Shown in pieces: positions 1-6,111 of a stretch of DNA of 8,839 nt (the first letter of the stretch is position 1; each line of letters opens with the position of its first letter). Below the pieces are notes generated by a model, which was not told where the DNA came from, searched no databases, and was given only the letters and a program-made list of their open reading frames with translations. Both the position numbers and the translations under genes were made by a program. Source of the DNA: Alphaproteobacteria bacterium. GTDB taxonomy: Bacteria > Pseudomonadota > Alphaproteobacteria > Micavibrionales > Micavibrionaceae. The stretch lies in NCBI GenBank assembly GCA_023141075.1, contig JAGLKL010000043.1, positions 1-8,839 on the forward strand, written 5' to 3'.

Positions 1-1716
1 GCAGACCTCAGATTTGAGAGTAATGCCTTTTTTGCTGAACAGGCAGAAGCTGCAGGACACGATCCTCAAGCTGCGAACGACATTACATCAATCTCAGTCA
101 CGACAACAACGCTTCATAAGATCGATTTGGATTCTGAAGGAAATCCTATTGAGAGTGAACCTGAGCCTGAGCCCGAATCCCCGACCAGATCATATGCCTA
201 TGATGAAAAAGCAATGGTTCCCTTATTAGAGAATGGGGAGCTTACAAGAATGGGCGCTGCTGACATGGTTATGGGAGAGTTCGGCCATGGTCGTGACAGT
301 GCAATATATGAGGGAGCGAACGAATTCTTCAATAATGGAATAGAAGAACACGGTTCTGTAGAAGCTTTTGCCGCGCATATTAAGGAAAACGGTGCTTCTG
401 AGGCAGGTCTTGAGGATGCCAATCTTGAACAACGGCAAATGTTTGTTGATGCTATAAACCAGTCTGAAGGTAAGCCAGAATACTTTACAGCAGGGTTGTT
501 TAAAGCTATGAACGAAGTACCACAAGGACAAGAATCCAAGGTCGATCTGGAGCAGAAGAACACACAGGATACACAGAATACATTGTTGTTTGAGGCTGCC
601 ATAGATGGAGATTTAAAAGATCTTATGGGTGGCGGGAATATGGGCCAATTCTTTGGGAAGATCATGAAGGTTCTTACAGCGATATTTTCAGGAGAAGTAT
701 CTATCGCAGAAGCTGTTGAACAATTCGGCAATAAATTTGGTGTAAAAGAAGAAGAAGAAGCAGCAGCAGAAGCAGCAGCAGAAAAAAAGGGGCAAGAGCC
801 TGACGAAGCAAAAATGGCCACCACTACTGAACATGAACCTGATCAGAAGGGGCAAGAGCCGCAACAACAAGAGGAGACTAAAATGGATATCGATGAAATG
901 CAACGTGAGTTCGAAGAAATGAAACGGCAAATGGAGCTCGAAGAACAGCAACTGCAAGAGCAGTTCGACGGAATGCAGGAGGTCAAAGATCCGCAGCAGA
1001 AAGAGGAACTCGACGAAACTGTTCAGGAAGCCAGAGACGCTCTTCGGGAGGAAGTAGGAGCAACAGTACAAGAAGCCGGAGGAGGAGTGCAAGAGCCAGA
1101 GACAGTAGAAGGGCCAGAGACAGTGGAAGGGCCAGAGGTAGTAGGTCTGGATGAATGGTCGTCACAGCCAGTGCAAGAGTCTCCGCAAATGGAGAGCGCA
1201 GAGCCTCCGGTCGAAGAAATGGAGATCGAAAATCTGGGGCAGCAAGAGCCGGAGATCAAAGAGCCGGAGATCGAAGAAATGGAGAGCGCCGAGCCTCCGG
1301 TCGAAGAAATGAAGAGCGTAGAGCCGGAGTCGGCACCGACGATCCAGGAGCTCAGAGGCAATTTTCGGGAGAATATAATGGCAGCACGAGAAGTGCAAGA
1401 ACCAGTGCAAGAGCCGGAGGCAGTGCCACAGCATACTATATACAACCCGCCGGAAGAAGGAACCGGTGCGGGTGCGCCAGAGGTTAACGCTTCGGAAGAA
1501 GGGAACTATGTGATGCTCGAAACGCCGGGTGGAGATAAAACAACTTTGGCTGAAGGCTTTGGTACAGTAGCAGAAGGACAAGATTGTGAATGTGTAGTTA
1601 CACCTATGGATGATTTCTCGGCTCAAATGGCGGAGATGGAAGCTCAGATAGCAGCTATGGAAGCTCAGGCGCCCCAACAACCAGAGGATACCGTTGCTCT
1701 ATCGACTATGGGCTAA
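1..1716 (+). CDS. Acidic Glu/Gln/Pro-rich repetitive protein, 5'-truncated
   Basis: The frame is open from base 1 to the TAA at 1714-1716, giving 571 residues with the true start outside the window; the TTG at 127 is only an internal codon. I recognise no family. Residues 1-60 are Ser/Thr-rich and end in an EPEPEPE stretch. Residues about 65-255 look folded and include a Gly-rich hydrophobic segment (GGGNMGQFFGKIMKVLTAIF). From about residue 255 the protein is low-complexity: a poly-Glu/Ala run, predicted coiled coil with Gln/Glu-rich heptads (about 295-360), then Pro-Glu repeats with EPETVE/GPETVE and PPVEEM units, and a short C-terminal helix with MEAQ repeats. It is very acidic and has no evident membrane segment in the visible part. 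The coding strand is extremely purine-rich, which creates long spurious antisense frames. It converges on the GNAT gene with a 4-base overlap. A structural, surface or secreted scaffold role is possible but unproven. Confidence 0.85.
   Translation, partial: ADLRFESNAFFAEQAEAAGHDPQAANDITSISVTTTTLHKIDLDSEGNPIESEPEPEPESPTRSYAYDEKAMVPLLENGELTRMGAADMVMGEFGHGRDSAIYEGANEFFNNGIEEHGSVEAFAAHIKENGASEAGLEDANLEQRQMFVDAINQSEGKPEYFTAGLFKAMNEVPQGQESKVDLEQKNTQDTQNTLLFEAAIDGDLKDLMGGGNMGQFFGKIMKVLTAIFSGEVSIAEAVEQFGNKFGVKEEEEAAAEAAAEKKGQEPDEAKMATTTEHEPDQKGQEPQQQEETKMDIDEMQREFEEMKRQMELEEQQLQEQFDGMQEVKDPQQKEELDETVQEARDALREEVGATVQEAGGGVQEPETVEGPETVEGPEVVGLDEWSSQPVQESPQMESAEPPVEEMEIENLGQQEPEIKEPEIEEMESAEPPVEEMKSVEPESAPTIQELRGNFRENIMAAREVQEPVQEPEAVPQHTIYNPPEEGTGAGAPEVNASEEGNYVMLETPGGDKTTLAEGFGTVAEGQDCECVVTPMDDFSAQMAEMEAQIAAMEAQAPQQPEDTVALSTMG
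1093..1146 (+). repeat. 18-nt tandem repeat, three copies, inside the acidic protein gene
   Basis: Units at 1093-1110, 1111-1128 and 1129-1146 have consensus GGGCCAGAGACAGTGGAA. The first two differ at two positions and the third is more diverged. The repeat is in frame and encodes EPETVE-GPETVE-GPEVVG, so the length of this acidic stretch can change without breaking the frame. Confidence 0.9.
1189..1311 (+). repeat. 33-nt direct repeat plus 15-nt tandem repeat inside the acidic protein gene
   Basis: Positions 1189-1221 and 1279-1311 are the same 33-nt sequence with one silent difference (A at 1200 against C at 1290). Both encode MESAEPPVEEM and they lie 90 nt apart. Between them, 1246-1260 and 1261-1275 are a 15-nt tandem pair (GAGCCGGAGATCRAA) encoding EPEIK-EPEIE. 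The near-identity at DNA level suggests recent duplication rather than only amino-acid-level constraint. Confidence 0.9.
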
Positions 1717-2156
1717 CTGATAGGTAGTACGTAAAACGAGAAATCCAGTTTCACGCCGAAGCTTTCATACATAGCTTTAGCCTCAAGGTTTCCTGTTTGG
1801 GTGAGCCAGTACATGCGTGCCCATTTCTCGCGGACGGCAATCTTGGTCAATTCTTCAACCATACGCTTGGCAATGCCTTTACGGCGATGCGCCGGATCGA
1901 CATAAACGTCCTGCATATAACAAACTTGGTTAATATGCCCTGTAGTAGGGTGCAGGATATAATGTGTAATCCCTAATAGCCGTCCTCCCATATCAGCAGC
2001 CAAGCCGTTAACTTGCGTATTTTTTGGATCACACAGGCGCTCCCACGTTTTTGCCGTGACGTCCTCGTTATGCTGCCCAAGATTATTACCGTTCCAAAGC
2101 GGCAACCACTTTGAGTAATCTTCCAGCACAAGGGGACGAATAACGAGTTTATTCAT
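1713..2156 (-). CDS. GNAT-family N-acetyltransferase
   Basis: This 147-residue protein fits a single GNAT domain. Such enzymes transfer an acyl group from acyl-CoA to an amine; the substrate here cannot be told. Motif A is clear: the strand MQDVYVDPAH (81-90) is followed by the CoA pyrophosphate loop RRKGIA (91-96) and its helix. Motif B is NLEAKAMYESFGVK (123-136), a typical asparagine-to-tyrosine segment. The ATG at 2156-2154 overlaps the 3' end of the upstream membrane-protein gene by 8 bases (ATGAATAA on the minus strand) and has no strong Shine-Dalgarno of its own, so translational coupling is likely. It is the last gene of the pheS transcript as seen here. The 3' end shares the tetranucleotide CTAA with the convergent acidic-protein gene, leaving no room for a terminator between them. 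Confidence 0.9.
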   Translation of the reverse strand: MNKLVIRPLVLEDYSKWLPLWNGNNLGQHNEDVTAKTWERLCDPKNTQVNGLAADMGGRLLGITHYILHPTTGHINQVCYMQDVYVDPAHRRKGIAKRMVEELTKIAVREKWARMYWLTQTGNLEAKAMYESFGVKLDFSFYVLPIS

Positions 2157-2580
2157 TGAGGTCTATGTATCCTGCGCTGTCTAAGGAAAGTCCAATCGCG
2201 ATGACCAAACACAGAAACAATATTATTGAAACAAGAGAAAGGCCTAAAACTTTCCAGTTTGATTGAAAACTATATATATCCGATTCAGCAATATCTATTT
2301 TTTTCATTTGATATTGAGTAGCAACACTAGCGGCGCTGGCTGTATACCCTACACTTATCGCCATATTTGGGAAATCCTCTGGCAGAAACGGAATAATGAA
2401 TAATGAAAGGAAGGTCAGCAAGCTTCCAACAACTAAAGTGTTTTTGGCTTTGTTAATATTGCCAAGAGTCACGAAATTCTTATACAGAGTAAATATCGCG
2501 GCAAGGGGTCCTCCAAAGAAACTTGCTGCCGAGACCTGACCCGGGCTATATAGCTTCTTTACTGATTTATCCGTTTCCAA
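2149..2580 (-). CDS. Small multi-pass membrane protein, function unknown
   Basis: This 143-residue hydrophobic protein probably has four membrane segments: about 17-37 (containing FFGGPLAAIF), 48-66, 73-88 (short, less certain) and 111-132. The N-terminal pattern YSPGQVSAASFFGGPLAAI, then KNF..LG, and later FLPEDFPN and SNWKVLG, resembles a widespread family of small uncharacterised bacterial inner-membrane proteins that I know only as hypothetical. The start is TTG at 2580-2578, 17 nt after the pheS stop, preceded by an A-rich stretch with a weak AAAAAGGC Shine-Dalgarno. The frame stays open a little further upstream without a better start. It lies between pheS and the GNAT gene and overlaps the latter, so all three are probably co-transcribed. 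No catalytic motif is visible. Confidence 0.8.
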   Translation of the reverse strand: METDKSVKKLYSPGQVSAASFFGGPLAAIFTLYKNFVTLGNINKAKNTLVVGSLLTFLSLFIIPFLPEDFPNMAISVGYTASAASVATQYQMKKIDIAESDIYSFQSNWKVLGLSLVSIILFLCLVIAIGLSLDSAGYIDLNE

Positions 2581-2597
2581 TTTTTTGCCTTTTTTAA

Positions 2598-3707
2598 CTA
2601 AGCGCGTTCTACACCTGTTGCGTTATTGGGTCGATCCAGCGGATTAAAGCCGTAATGTTTCAGCCAGCGCACATCACTTTCAAAGAAAGTGCGAAGATCG
2701 GGAATACCGTATTTGAGCATGGCCATGCGCTCAATCCCCATACCGAAAGCAAAGCCCTGATACTCATCCGGATCAAGGCCGCAAATCCTAAGAACATTGG
2801 CGTGTACCATGCCGCAGCCCAGAATTTCCATCCAGCTATCAACAGAGCCGTCTTTATTAGCACCTATTTTCAAACCACCATCCGGGCGTGAACAAGCAAT
2901 ATCCATTTCTGCACCCGGCTCCACAAACGGGAAGAAAGAAGGGCGGAACTGTACACGCAGATCATCTAGCTCAAAAAATGATTGCACAAAGTCTTGTAAG
3001 CATCCTTTGAGGTGTCCCATATGCGTTGTTTTATCAACCATCAGCCCTTCCATCTGGTGGAACATTGGTGTATGCGTCATATCGTAATCCGAGCGATACG
3101 TACGCCCAAAACAGATGATCTTATGTGGTGGTTTATTATTTTGCATATGGCGAATTTGCACACTAGAGGTTTGTGTACGCAAAAGTTTCTTAATGTGCTC
3201 GCCTTGTTCTTCCAGATCATCAGGCAGAAAGAACGTGTCCTGCATCTCACGTGCAGGGTGACCGGGCGGGAAGTTCAGCGCAGTAAAGTTATGAAAGTCA
3301 TCTTCGATATCCGGGCCTTCAGCCACGCTAAAGCCCATATCGGCAAAAATAGCAGTCAGTTCTTCAATCGTTTGAGAGATCGGATGGATATATCCTTTCT
3401 CACGCGGACGTGCAGCAAGCGTCATATCGAGTTTTTCAGTAACAAGGCGTGCATCAAGCTCTTGTTTTTTCAAAAAAGATTCCTGCTTCTTGATAAGAGC
3501 CGCAACTTCGTCTTTAAGCGTATTGAGCTCTTGACCCTTGGTTTTGCGCTCTTCCGGGTCCATCTGTCCCAAAGTTTTCATTACGGCTGTGATGCGCCCT
3601 TTTTTACCAAGAGCGCTCACCCGAACTTCATCCAGCACTTTAAGGTCGTTTGCGCCTTTAATTTCGCTGAAAATCTCTTCTTTTAATGGTGTTATATCAT
3701 TCATCAT
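2598..3707 (-). CDS. pheS: Phenylalanyl-tRNA synthetase alpha subunit
   Basis: PheS is the catalytic alpha subunit of the cytoplasmic alpha2-beta2 class II enzyme that charges tRNA-Phe. The 369-residue product has the N-terminal tRNA-binding coiled coil (about 1-95, with ALGKKG near 32-37). The catalytic core follows: HNFTALNFPPGHPAREMQDT (about 139-158), GRTYRSDYDMTHTPMFHQME (about 201-220), class II motif 2 FRPSFFPFVEPGAEMD (about 254-269) and motif 3 GMGIERMAML (about 322-331). Length agrees with the usual 340-370. The frame extends to a TTG at 3758, but those 17 residues do not look like PheS; the double ATG at 3707-3702 gives the normal N-terminus MNDITPLKEE. Neither start has a clear Shine-Dalgarno. 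pheT does not follow: 17 nt downstream lies a membrane-protein gene. No Phe-rich leader peptide is evident upstream. Confidence 0.97.
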   Translation of the reverse strand: MMNDITPLKEEIFSEIKGANDLKVLDEVRVSALGKKGRITAVMKTLGQMDPEERKTKGQELNTLKDEVAALIKKQESFLKKQELDARLVTEKLDMTLAARPREKGYIHPISQTIEELTAIFADMGFSVAEGPDIEDDFHNFTALNFPPGHPAREMQDTFFLPDDLEEQGEHIKKLLRTQTSSVQIRHMQNNKPPHKIICFGRTYRSDYDMTHTPMFHQMEGLMVDKTTHMGHLKGCLQDFVQSFFELDDLRVQFRPSFFPFVEPGAEMDIACSRPDGGLKIGANKDGSVDSWMEILGCGMVHANVLRICGLDPDEYQGFAFGMGIERMAMLKYGIPDLRTFFESDVRWLKHYGFNPLDRPNNATGVERA

Positions 3708-3772
3708 AACAAAGGGATGTAACACAACACAGGCACGGAAAGAAAGTGGTTTTTTCAAGCAAAATGCATTAT

Positions 3773-3791
3773 TCTTAAGTGAAACTACTAT
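3773..3791 (+). repeat. 19-nt dispersed repeat, copy 1
   Basis: TCTTAAGTGAAACTACTAT matches the copy at 7334-7352 at 18 of 19 positions, 15 of them (from AAGTG) without a break. It lies about 95 nt before the ATG of the 83-residue gene on the same strand, and about 65 nt upstream of pheS on the other strand. Confidence 0.6.
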
Positions 3792-3828
3792 GAGGGTGCT
3801 TCTCCAAAGGAATGTTTTCCATATTTTG

Positions 3829-3855
3829 TTGACACGGTTTCGATATTGTTATAAT
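3829..3855 (+). promoter_or_regulatory. Strong sigma70-type promoter for the 83-residue gene
   Basis: A perfect -35 TTGACA (3829-3834) and perfect -10 TATAAT (3850-3855) are separated by 15 nt, which is short, but the -10 carries an extended TGT immediately upstream (TG at 3847-3848). Expected transcription start is near 3862, giving a 5' leader of only about 23 nt. The spacing is the only non-ideal element. Confidence 0.7.
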
Positions 3856-3884
3856 TTTTCCTCAAAAGAAAGAGGTTATAAACT

Positions 3885-4136
3885 ATGCCAGATCAACGTA
3901 ATATAGATTACTTTACCGTCACTTCGCTAGAAGGTGAACCTGAAATGGATCCTTCTGCCTTACCGGCTATTCAAGAATCTTTTGAGGGTTCCGTTAAAAT
4001 TAGGACTATATCCCCCATACAAGTTTGCCTTTATTCTGAAAATAAAAAAAATCTTGCCGCTGCAGTAGAAGCTGTTGAAGAAAAGGTTTTTCCAGGAGAA
4101 TGTGAAAGTGCTCCCGCAGATTTTTCTCTGAAATAG
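3885..4136 (+). CDS. 83-residue acidic hypothetical protein
   Basis: The gene has a good Shine-Dalgarno (AAAGAGG ending 9 nt before ATG) and an excellent promoter, so it is very likely real although I recognise no family. The product is acidic. Its middle (about 34-68) reads as two beta strands (SVKIRTI, IQVCLYS) followed by an amphipathic helix (NKKNLAAAVEAVEEKVF), suggesting a small alpha/beta domain. There is no signal peptide, membrane segment or obvious DNA-binding motif; the single visible Cys pair is C49 and C74. It stands alone on the + strand between pheS (divergent) and the 115-residue gene (convergent), so it is a one-gene transcription unit. Confidence 0.75.
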   Translation: MPDQRNIDYFTVTSLEGEPEMDPSALPAIQESFEGSVKIRTISPIQVCLYSENKKNLAAAVEAVEEKVFPGECESAPADFSLK

Positions 4137-4137
4137 T

Positions 4138-4185
4138 CCACGGGCACGTGGCGGTTACAAGCGGGGTAAAACCCTGTTTTACGGG
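4138..4185. other. Inverted repeats in the convergent intergenic gap
   Basis: Two short palindromes fill the space between converging genes. CCACG (4138-4142) pairs with CGTGG (4147-4151) around a 4-nt loop, and GTAAAAC (4166-4172) pairs with GTTTTAC (4176-4182) around CCT. The second overlaps competing pairings, GGGG (4163-4166) with CCC (4172-4174) and CCC with GGG (4183-4185). No T-run follows on either strand, so this is not a classical intrinsic terminator. It may still mark the 3' ends of both transcripts. Confidence 0.4.
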
Positions 4186-4215
4186 ATGCGCAGGCATTTC
4201 CCCCCAATCACATCA

Positions 4216-4563
4216 CTACCGCATCTTTATGGTGCAGCAATAACGTTTTCGAGCCGATTCCTTAACATCATCAATGTCATCCATCATGCGTAGAAATTTG
4301 TTCATCGCTTTCTTTTCTTCCTTGCTTAAATCCTTCTCCGGCAAATGGTCGGCCAGAACACGCATAGCCGCGCAAACTCTTCCCAGTTGCCTGCCATACG
4401 ATCCCACATTTTCCAAGATTTCTTGCTCTACTTCCGGCGCGGAAGATCGGCCAAGATTGATATTAACCAGACCGAACGTCCCGTTTGTCATTTCGGTAAA
4501 CCAGCTAAACGGGTTGATCTTTTGATTCACGTTACCGGATAAGGGAAGTTTGAAAATCGCCAT
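4216..4563 (-). CDS. 115-residue hypothetical protein
   Basis: The ATG at 4563-4561 is preceded by TGAGGT with 8-nt spacing, a good ribosome site, so the gene is credible. The N-terminal half (about 1-45) contains LPLSGNVNQKINPFSWF and FGLVNINLGRSS. This is followed by a helical region (about 43-70, VEQEILENVGSYGRQLGRVCAAMRVL) and a charged helical C-terminal half (KDLSKEEKKAMNKFLRMMDDIDDVKESARKR). It has no signal peptide or membrane segment. The segment NINLGRSSAPEVEQEILENVGSYGRQLGR looks like a conserved core of uncharacterised alphaproteobacterial proteins, but this is from memory and not verified. It follows the HAD gene after 90 nt and converges on the 83-residue gene. I assign no function. 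Confidence 0.75.
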   Translation of the reverse strand: MAIFKLPLSGNVNQKINPFSWFTEMTNGTFGLVNINLGRSSAPEVEQEILENVGSYGRQLGRVCAAMRVLADHLPEKDLSKEEKKAMNKFLRMMDDIDDVKESARKRYCCTIKMR

Positions 4564-4653
4564 AATACGAACCTCATGAATTAAGATAAATTTAGAAAAA
4601 ACAGCACGCTATGACGGCAATACCATCTTTTAACAGCATAATCCAGAGAGGAT

Positions 4654-5334
4654 CTAAATCCCCCACTTATTTTTCAACACATCAATCGTCTGAGGCAGGG
4701 CGGAGATAATATGATCGGGCTTGGCCGCGCGCAGGCGTTTTTCACTTATGCATCCGTTAGTAATGCCAATCGAGAATATACTCAACCGCCGCCCGATATC
4801 CGGCTCTTCTTTGCTGTCACCGATAATAAAGGAATCATCCGGGCGAAAGCCCCGTTTAACCATATAATCAGACAGGCGCTCAAACTTATTCATCGTATCT
4901 AGCACAGTCTCCCCATTACAGGTATTAGCTGAGATAGTACTGAAATAATGGCGAATATTCAGACGCTCCAGATGAAAAATTATCTTTTTTTCGATATAAT
5001 TACTCAGGATAATGCACGTCACGTCACGGTCTTTCAGCCAATCCAGCAATTCCCGTGCGCCGCACCGCGTTCGCGCTTTTAAAGCCAGCTTGTCGTAATG
5101 CTCTTGGAAAATATTATTGGACTCTTCTTTGGTAGCTAGCACCCGGTCGATATCACAGCCATTGCGCTTATAAAAATGGATAACCGGAAAATCGAATGTT
5201 TCGCGCTGCTTTTTCAGGGAGATAGGCGGGCGATCGTAAAATTCCAAGCAGGGCTTTGTTGCTTTCCACGCCAGAGCCGTATCAGCAAGCAACGTCCCGT
5301 TCCAGTCAAATATCGCGAGTTTTCGATTTTTCAT
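4654..5334 (-). CDS. HAD-superfamily hydrolase, probable phosphatase
   Basis: This 226-residue protein carries the HAD core. Motif I is FDWNGTL (9-15) with nucleophile D10; the usual second Asp is Asn (N12), as in a known DxN subgroup. Motif II is ILSNY with S111. A motif III lysine is probably K150. Motif IV is IIGDSKEEPD (171-180) with D173 and D179. An alpha-helical cap at about 16-85 fits subclass I, phosphoglycolate-phosphatase-like enzymes. The expected reaction is phosphate-ester hydrolysis in the cytoplasm, with an unknown small-molecule substrate. The ATG at 5334-5332 lies only 19 nt beyond the T-run of the rplT terminator and has only a weak Shine-Dalgarno, so its expression depends on read-through or on a promoter within the terminator region (see findings). 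The N12 substitution usually lowers or alters catalysis, so activity is not assured. Confidence 0.88.
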   Translation of the reverse strand: MKNRKLAIFDWNGTLLADTALAWKATKPCLEFYDRPPISLKKQRETFDFPVIHFYKRNGCDIDRVLATKEESNNIFQEHYDKLALKARTRCGARELLDWLKDRDVTCIILSNYIEKKIIFHLERLNIRHYFSTISANTCNGETVLDTMNKFERLSDYMVKRGFRPDDSFIIGDSKEEPDIGRRLSIFSIGITNGCISEKRLRAAKPDHIISALPQTIDVLKNKWGI

Positions 5335-5353
5335 TATTACCGGATTTTGTATT

Positions 5354-5387
5354 AAAAACAGCCTCCCTTATATCGTAAGGAAGGCTG
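5354..5387 (-). terminator. Rho-independent terminator of the rpmI-rplT operon
   Basis: On the minus strand the arm CAGCCTTCCTTA and its partner TAAGGGAGGCTG form a 12-bp stem (one G-T wobble) around the loop CGATA, followed at once by TTTTT. In plus coordinates the arms are 5376-5387 and 5359-5370 and the T-run is 5354-5358. It begins about 30 nt after the rplT stop. On the plus strand only GTTT follows, so it is mainly a minus-strand terminator. Confidence 0.93.
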
Positions 5388-5417
5388 GTTTAAAACTTAA
5401 AATGTTTCAAGCCAAGC

Positions 5418-5792
5418 TTAAGCGGCTTTTTCCTTTTTCGCCAAAGCGTCGGATGCAGCTTTTGCAATCGCGGCAAATTGCTCAGGTTCGCGAATAGCAA
5501 TATCTGAAAGCACTTTGCGATCCAGATCAATTCCGGCCAGTTTTAGGCCATGCATGAATGTGGAGTATTTCATGTCATGCAGACGAGCCGCTGCGTTGAT
5601 ACGCTGAACCCACAATTTGCGGAAGTCACGTTTTTTCACGCGGCGGTCACGATAGGCGTATTGACCGGCTTTTTCTACTGCTTGCACAGCCGTACGGAAA
5701 CAGCTTTTACGGCGACCATAATAACCTTTGGCATTATTGATAACCTTTGTGTGTCTTGCGTGGGCGCGAGGCCCTCCTTTTACGCGTGCCAT
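5418..5792 (-). CDS. rplT: 50S ribosomal protein L20
   Basis: L20 is a primary 23S rRNA-binding protein needed for early assembly of the large subunit; in several bacteria it represses its own operon by binding the mRNA. The 124-residue product begins MARVKGGPRAHARHTKVI and keeps the basic extended N-terminus (GYYGRRKSCFRTA) and the globular C-domain (KLWVQRINAAARLHDMKYSTFMHGL, about 62-86). The usual length is about 117-120; the excess is a short Ala/Lys tail. The start has a strong Shine-Dalgarno, AAGGAGG, 8 nt before the ATG. It follows rpmI after 3 nt and the Shine-Dalgarno lies within the last rpmI codons, so the two are co-transcribed and probably coupled. A clear terminator follows. 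Confidence 0.98.
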   Translation of the reverse strand: MARVKGGPRAHARHTKVINNAKGYYGRRKSCFRTAVQAVEKAGQYAYRDRRVKKRDFRKLWVQRINAAARLHDMKYSTFMHGLKLAGIDLDRKVLSDIAIREPEQFAAIAKAASDALAKKEKAA

Positions 5793-5795
5793 GAT

Positions 5796-6035
5796 CTATG
5801 CCTCCTTCTTCGCTGTAGTTTTGTTTCTACGCTTGCGGCCATAGGGCATGAAGTTGCGAAGAACTATGCGTTCATCGGTTTTACTCATCGTGGTCAGACC
5901 ACGGGCTTTGCGTTTCATGGATTTTGGCTTGTTCATCATCATGTGGCTTGTGAAAGCTTGTTTGAACTTCACTTTGCCTTTCGCTGTGATTTTAAAGCGC
6001 TTTTTCGCACTGGAGTGCGTTTTCATCTTCGGCAT
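5796..6035 (-). CDS. rpmI: 50S ribosomal protein L35, with C-terminal extension
   Basis: L35 is a small basic protein of the large subunit. MPKMKTHSSAKKRFKITAKGKVK at the N-terminus and a core ending LRNFMPY are diagnostic. The 79 residues exceed the usual 64-67 because about 13 basic residues (GRKRRNKTTAKKEA) follow the normal end. The last codons of this tail supply the AAGGAGG ribosome site of rplT. The ATG at 6035-6033 has AAGGAGA 8 nt upstream. It is the first gene of the operon; infC, which precedes rpmI in many bacteria, is absent here and an unrelated gene diverges instead. It is transcribed from the promoter at 6141-6170 through a leader of about 100 nt. Confidence 0.97.
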   Translation of the reverse strand: MPKMKTHSSAKKRFKITAKGKVKFKQAFTSHMMMNKPKSMKRKARGLTTMSKTDERIVLRNFMPYGRKRRNKTTAKKEA

Positions 6036-6071
6036 TTCATGTCTCCTTAATTGTTAAAGGGTTTTTTTATC

Positions 6072-6111
6072 TTATGACCGAGGCAGCCGAGTATCTTTCG
6101 CCAGACCATAA
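6072..6111 (-). promoter_or_regulatory. Possible leader hairpin of the ribosomal protein operon
   Basis: In the minus-strand RNA, UUAUGGUC (from 6111-6104) can pair with GGUCAUAA (from 6079-6072) over 8 pairs, two of them G-U wobbles that exist only in this orientation. A small CGCT/AGCG pair (6131-6134 with 6116-6119) sits at the predicted 5' end. L20 autoregulation through the leader is known in E. coli and Bacillus; whether this element is such a site is inference. Confidence 0.35.

Noticed and set aside
198..1680. Long minus-strand and second plus-strand frames across the acidic protein gene
   Set aside because: They come from the purine-rich, repetitive coding strand, which removes stops in other frames. 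Their products are Ser/Cys/Leu/Phe low-complexity, without ribosome sites.
127..1716. TTG at 127 as the start of the acidic protein
   Set aside because: The frame is open from base 1 with ordinary coding sequence upstream of 127 and no ribosome site; the start lies outside the window.
3012..3686. 224-codon plus-strand frame opposite pheS
   Set aside because: It is antisense to a well-conserved gene, has no ribosome site and its product resembles no protein.
3708..3758. 17-residue N-terminal extension of PheS from a TTG
   Set aside because: No Shine-Dalgarno is present, the residues do not fit the PheS N-terminus, and the ATG pair at 3707-3702 gives normal length.
5550..6050. 166-codon plus-strand frame opposite rplT and rpmI
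   Set aside because: It spans two certain ribosomal protein genes on the other strand and reads as their antisense.
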